Origin: Thiomonas sp.
GTDB lineage: Bacteria; Pseudomonadota; Gammaproteobacteria; Burkholderiales; Burkholderiaceae
DNA length: 7,010 nt
Direction of reading: 5' to 3'
Assembly (NCBI GenBank): GCA_027443745.1
Contig: DAIAZB010000521.1
Location: forward strand, 1-7,010
Shown piece after piece: positions 5,095-7,010 of this stretch; within the stretch, counting starts at the first letter, position 1, and each line of letters starts with the position of its first letter. Position numbers and translations under genes: made by a program. The notes under the pieces are model-generated. The model ran no database searches, had not been told where the DNA came from, and saw only the letters and a program-made list of their open reading frames with translations.

Positions 5095-6644
5095 TGAACG
5101 GCGCCGAAAGCCTCGTCGCGACCCTCGTCCAGCGGGGTGTGGACATCTGCTTTGCCAATCCCGGCACATCGGAGATGCGATTCCTTGCGGCGCTGGGCGA
5201 CAACCCGCAGATGCGCAGTGTGTTGTGCCTGTTCGAGGGCGTGGCCACCGGAGCGGCCGATGGCTGGTACCGGATGAAGAACACACCGGCTTCGACCCTG
5301 CTTCACCTGGGTCCGGGCTTGGCCAATGGGCTCGCGAACATCCACAACGCCAGGCGAGCTTTGTCCGGGATGGTGAACATCGTCGGCGAGCATTCGTTGT
5401 CGCACCTCAAGTACGACCCGCCACTGACCTCCGACATCGAGGGCCTGGCACGACCGCTGAGCCACTGGGTGCGCCGTGCCGAGTCGTCACAGACCATCGC
5501 GTGGGACGCTGCCCAGGCGATTGCTAAGGCTGGTGAGCACCCGGGGCAGATCGCGACCTTGATCCTGCCCGGCGATACCGCCTGGGAACCGGCTGGCCAG
5601 GCCCAGGACCTGCCGCTGACCGCGACGGCAAGGCGCAAGGTACCGAGTTCGGCGCGCGTCGAGCATGTCGCCAGAGTGCTGCGCTCGGGCGAGCCGACAT
5701 TGATCATTCTCGGCAACAAGGCCACGCGGGGCGCTGCGCTCGAAAGGGCGGGCCGCGTGGCCGCGGCCACGGGCGCGCGCCTGGGCTCGCAGTTCTTTAC
5801 CGCGCGCATCGAGCGCGGAGCAGGTCGCGTGCCGATCGCGCGCATTCCCTATGCGGTCGATCCGGCATTGGCCTTCCTGAACGACTTCAAGCACATCGTC
5901 ACGGTCGAGACGACCGAGCCGGTGGCATTCTTCGCCTATCCGGACAAGCCCAGCCTTCTCAAGGCCGAGGGCACTCTGGTGCATCCCCTGGTTGACGCCG
6001 AGGAGGACAGCGAGCTTGCCTTCGACATGCTCGTGCAGGCGCTCGGCGCCGCCGGCGTCGAGCCGCTGCTGCAAACGCGCACCGAGACACCGGTGCCGAG
6101 CGGTGCCCTCAACCCCGCGAGCATCGCCCATGCACTGGCCGCTGCCCTGCCTGAGCACTGCATCGTCGTCGACGAGTCGCTGACGACAGGCCGTGAATCC
6201 ATGGGGCTGACCATGGGTGCGCCGCCACACGACCTGCTCAACAACATGGGCGGCTCCATCGGTTATTCGACTCCCGTGGCGACGGGGGCGGCGATGGCTT
6301 GCCCCGATCGACGCGTGTTTTGCATGGTCGGGGACGGAAGCGCGATGTACACCATCCAGTCGCTCTGGACGCAGGCGCGCGAGAGCCTGAACGTGACGAC
6401 CATCATTTTCGCCAATAACAGCTACGCCATTCTCAAGACAGAATATGCCAACATGGGCGGGGGAACCCCCGGCGAGCGCGCGTTGTCGCTAATCGACATC
6501 GACAGGCCACGCATCGACTGGCTGGCCATGGCCAAGAGCATGGGCGTGCCGGCCGTCGCCGTCGAAAACGCGGAGAGCTTTCACCAGGCTATGGTCCGTT
6601 CGACTCACGAGCCCGGGCCTTGCCTAATTGAAGTCAGACTTTGA
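5094..6644 (+). CDS. Thiamine diphosphate-dependent enzyme, acetolactate synthase large-subunit-like (IlvX-like)
   Basis: This 516-residue protein has the three-domain layout of the acetolactate synthase / benzoylformate decarboxylase superfamily, cytoplasmic enzymes that decarboxylate 2-oxoacids and may join the product to an acceptor. The N-terminal pyrimidine-binding domain has FANPGTSEM (20-28), the cofactor-activating Glu E48 in LCLFEGVATGAADGW, and GPGLANGLANIHNA (73-86). A central domain spans about 185-330. The C-terminal pyrophosphate-binding domain has GGSIGYSTPVATGAA (386-400) and the standard GDG (413-415), 25 residues, then NN (441-442). All cofactor residues are present. In length and opening sequence it resembles, from memory, the mycobacterial IlvX-type proteins, which are annotated as acetolactate synthases without firm proof. 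No small regulatory subunit gene follows, which argues against ordinary valine/isoleucine biosynthesis. The start overlaps the aldolase stop (TGATG), with AGGG five bases before it. Inferred role: processing a 2-oxoacid made in this pathway. Benzoylformate-type decarboxylase is an alternative. Confidence 0.9.
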   Translation: MNGAESLVATLVQRGVDICFANPGTSEMRFLAALGDNPQMRSVLCLFEGVATGAADGWYRMKNTPASTLLHLGPGLANGLANIHNARRALSGMVNIVGEHSLSHLKYDPPLTSDIEGLARPLSHWVRRAESSQTIAWDAAQAIAKAGEHPGQIATLILPGDTAWEPAGQAQDLPLTATARRKVPSSARVEHVARVLRSGEPTLIILGNKATRGAALERAGRVAAATGARLGSQFFTARIERGAGRVPIARIPYAVDPALAFLNDFKHIVTVETTEPVAFFAYPDKPSLLKAEGTLVHPLVDAEEDSELAFDMLVQALGAAGVEPLLQTRTETPVPSGALNPASIAHALAAALPEHCIVVDESLTTGRESMGLTMGAPPHDLLNNMGGSIGYSTPVATGAAMACPDRRVFCMVGDGSAMYTIQSLWTQARESLNVTTIIFANNSYAILKTEYANMGGGTPGERALSLIDIDRPRIDWLAMAKSMGVPAVAVENAESFHQAMVRSTHEPGPCLIEVRL

Positions 6645-6953
6645 CGTCAGTGCTATTTCAGCGACGTGGCGAGCGGTCACACTGAATCCCTGCGACTCAA
6701 GTCCGTGATGCTGCGCGCATCGGTATGCTTGCGTATGGCTCGTTGCGGTTTTCAACCATCTTGGAATCGATGGCCATCCGCAGATCCCAGGAAGTCTCCT
6801 GGCGGCATCTTTGCAATGCTGTTTGAACGCCTGACGGTGGTTGGCATGGCCGAGGAGATCGCAGACATCCTTGCCGACGAACAGCGGTTCGCCGCTGTCG
6901 TCTTGGACGACGCGAATGTCCTTGTCTTCGAATGGAAACGTTACAGCTTGCAT
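6624..6953 (-). CDS. Bro-N domain protein (prophage antirepressor-like), probably truncated
   Basis: The first 53 or so residues match the Bro-N domain, a DNA-binding module of phage antirepressors and BRO proteins: FPFEDKDIRVVQDDSGEPL, then FVGKDVCDLLGHANHRQAF and the Cys-containing QHCKDAARR. From about residue 54 (below position 6795) the protein loses the expected continuation, which in relatives carries a GD.YRLI-type segment and a FE.WV..EVLP-type end. Instead it has a His- and Ser-rich tail that stops at TAG 6624-6626, overlapping the last 21 bases of the TPP gene tail to tail. The ATG at 6953 has GGAGGG just upstream, with short spacing; a GTG at 6968 is an alternative. The 109-residue product is shorter than intact antirepressors, so this is probably a decayed prophage remnant, or less likely a stand-alone domain. 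It is unrelated in function to the catabolic operon and marks a likely boundary with phage-derived DNA. Confidence 0.65.
   Translation of the reverse strand: MQAVTFPFEDKDIRVVQDDSGEPLFVGKDVCDLLGHANHRQAFKQHCKDAARRLPGICGWPSIPRWLKTATSHTQAYRCAQHHGLESQGFSVTARHVAEIALTSKSDFN
6642..6649. other. Palindrome TGACGTCA at the TPP gene stop codon
   Basis: The stop codon of the TPP gene is the first three bases of the perfect 8-bp palindrome TGACGTCA. No stem-loop with a T tract follows in the next 60 bases, so no terminator is called between the convergent TPP and Bro-N genes. The palindrome is short and may be chance. Confidence 0.2.
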
Positions 6954-7010
6954 GTGCCCTCCAGTCACGCCGCAAGCGCGGCTCCTGGCCGATTGTTGTC
7001 CTGGAAGCGG

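Noticed and set aside
4537..5286. 249-codon minus-strand open frame spanning the aldolase/TPP junction
   Set aside because: It runs antisense across two well-supported, translationally coupled genes and shows no recognisable family.
6708..7010. Plus-strand frame open to the window end, opposite the Bro-N gene
   Set aside because: The minus-strand Bro-N motif is specific and strong. The plus frame gives no family match and is best explained as its antisense shadow.

Overview
The window is GC-rich and densely coding. It reads as a catabolic gene cluster from a proteobacterium, most likely a Burkholderiales-type betaproteobacterium. That placement rests on family resemblance, GC-biased codon use and the LysR-linked layout; there is no rRNA or other marker gene to fix it.

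Layout, left to right. (1) Positions 2-739, + strand: the C-terminal, ligand-binding part of a LysR-type regulator whose DNA-binding end lies left of the window. (2) Positions 740-1111: a stretch with no confident gene, lying between two convergent genes. It holds a perfect 12-bp palindrome, two weak hairpins and a minus-strand patch with coding-like composition. (3) Positions 1112-2020, - strand: a fumarylacetoacetate hydrolase (FAH) family enzyme, probably starting at an internal GTG. (4) Positions 2021-2274: a divergent control region with a candidate promoter for the FAH gene and, next to the start of the rightward operon, three copies of the heptamer CGAACAG plus nested inverted repeats and a T tract. 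(5) Positions 2275-6644, + strand: a four-gene operon encoding a 4,5-dihydroxyphthalate-decarboxylase-like protein, an amidohydrolase-2 family hydrolase, an HpcH/HpaI-type aldolase and a thiamine-diphosphate (TPP) enzyme resembling acetolactate synthase large subunits (IlvX-like). (6) Positions 6624-6953, - strand: a small gene or remnant with a Bro-N (prophage antirepressor) domain, overlapping the end of the TPP gene tail to tail.

How the genes may work together (inference). A decarboxylase, a hydrolase, an FAH-type C-C hydrolase/isomerase/decarboxylase, a 2-oxoacid aldolase and a 2-oxoacid-handling TPP enzyme are the steps expected after ring opening of a carboxylated aromatic compound. 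The LysR protein could sense the inducer. No ring-hydroxylating or ring-cleaving oxygenase and no transporter is visible here, so the substrate cannot be named. The combination matches no textbook pathway that I recognise. The Bro-N fragment suggests the cluster borders phage-derived or mobile DNA.
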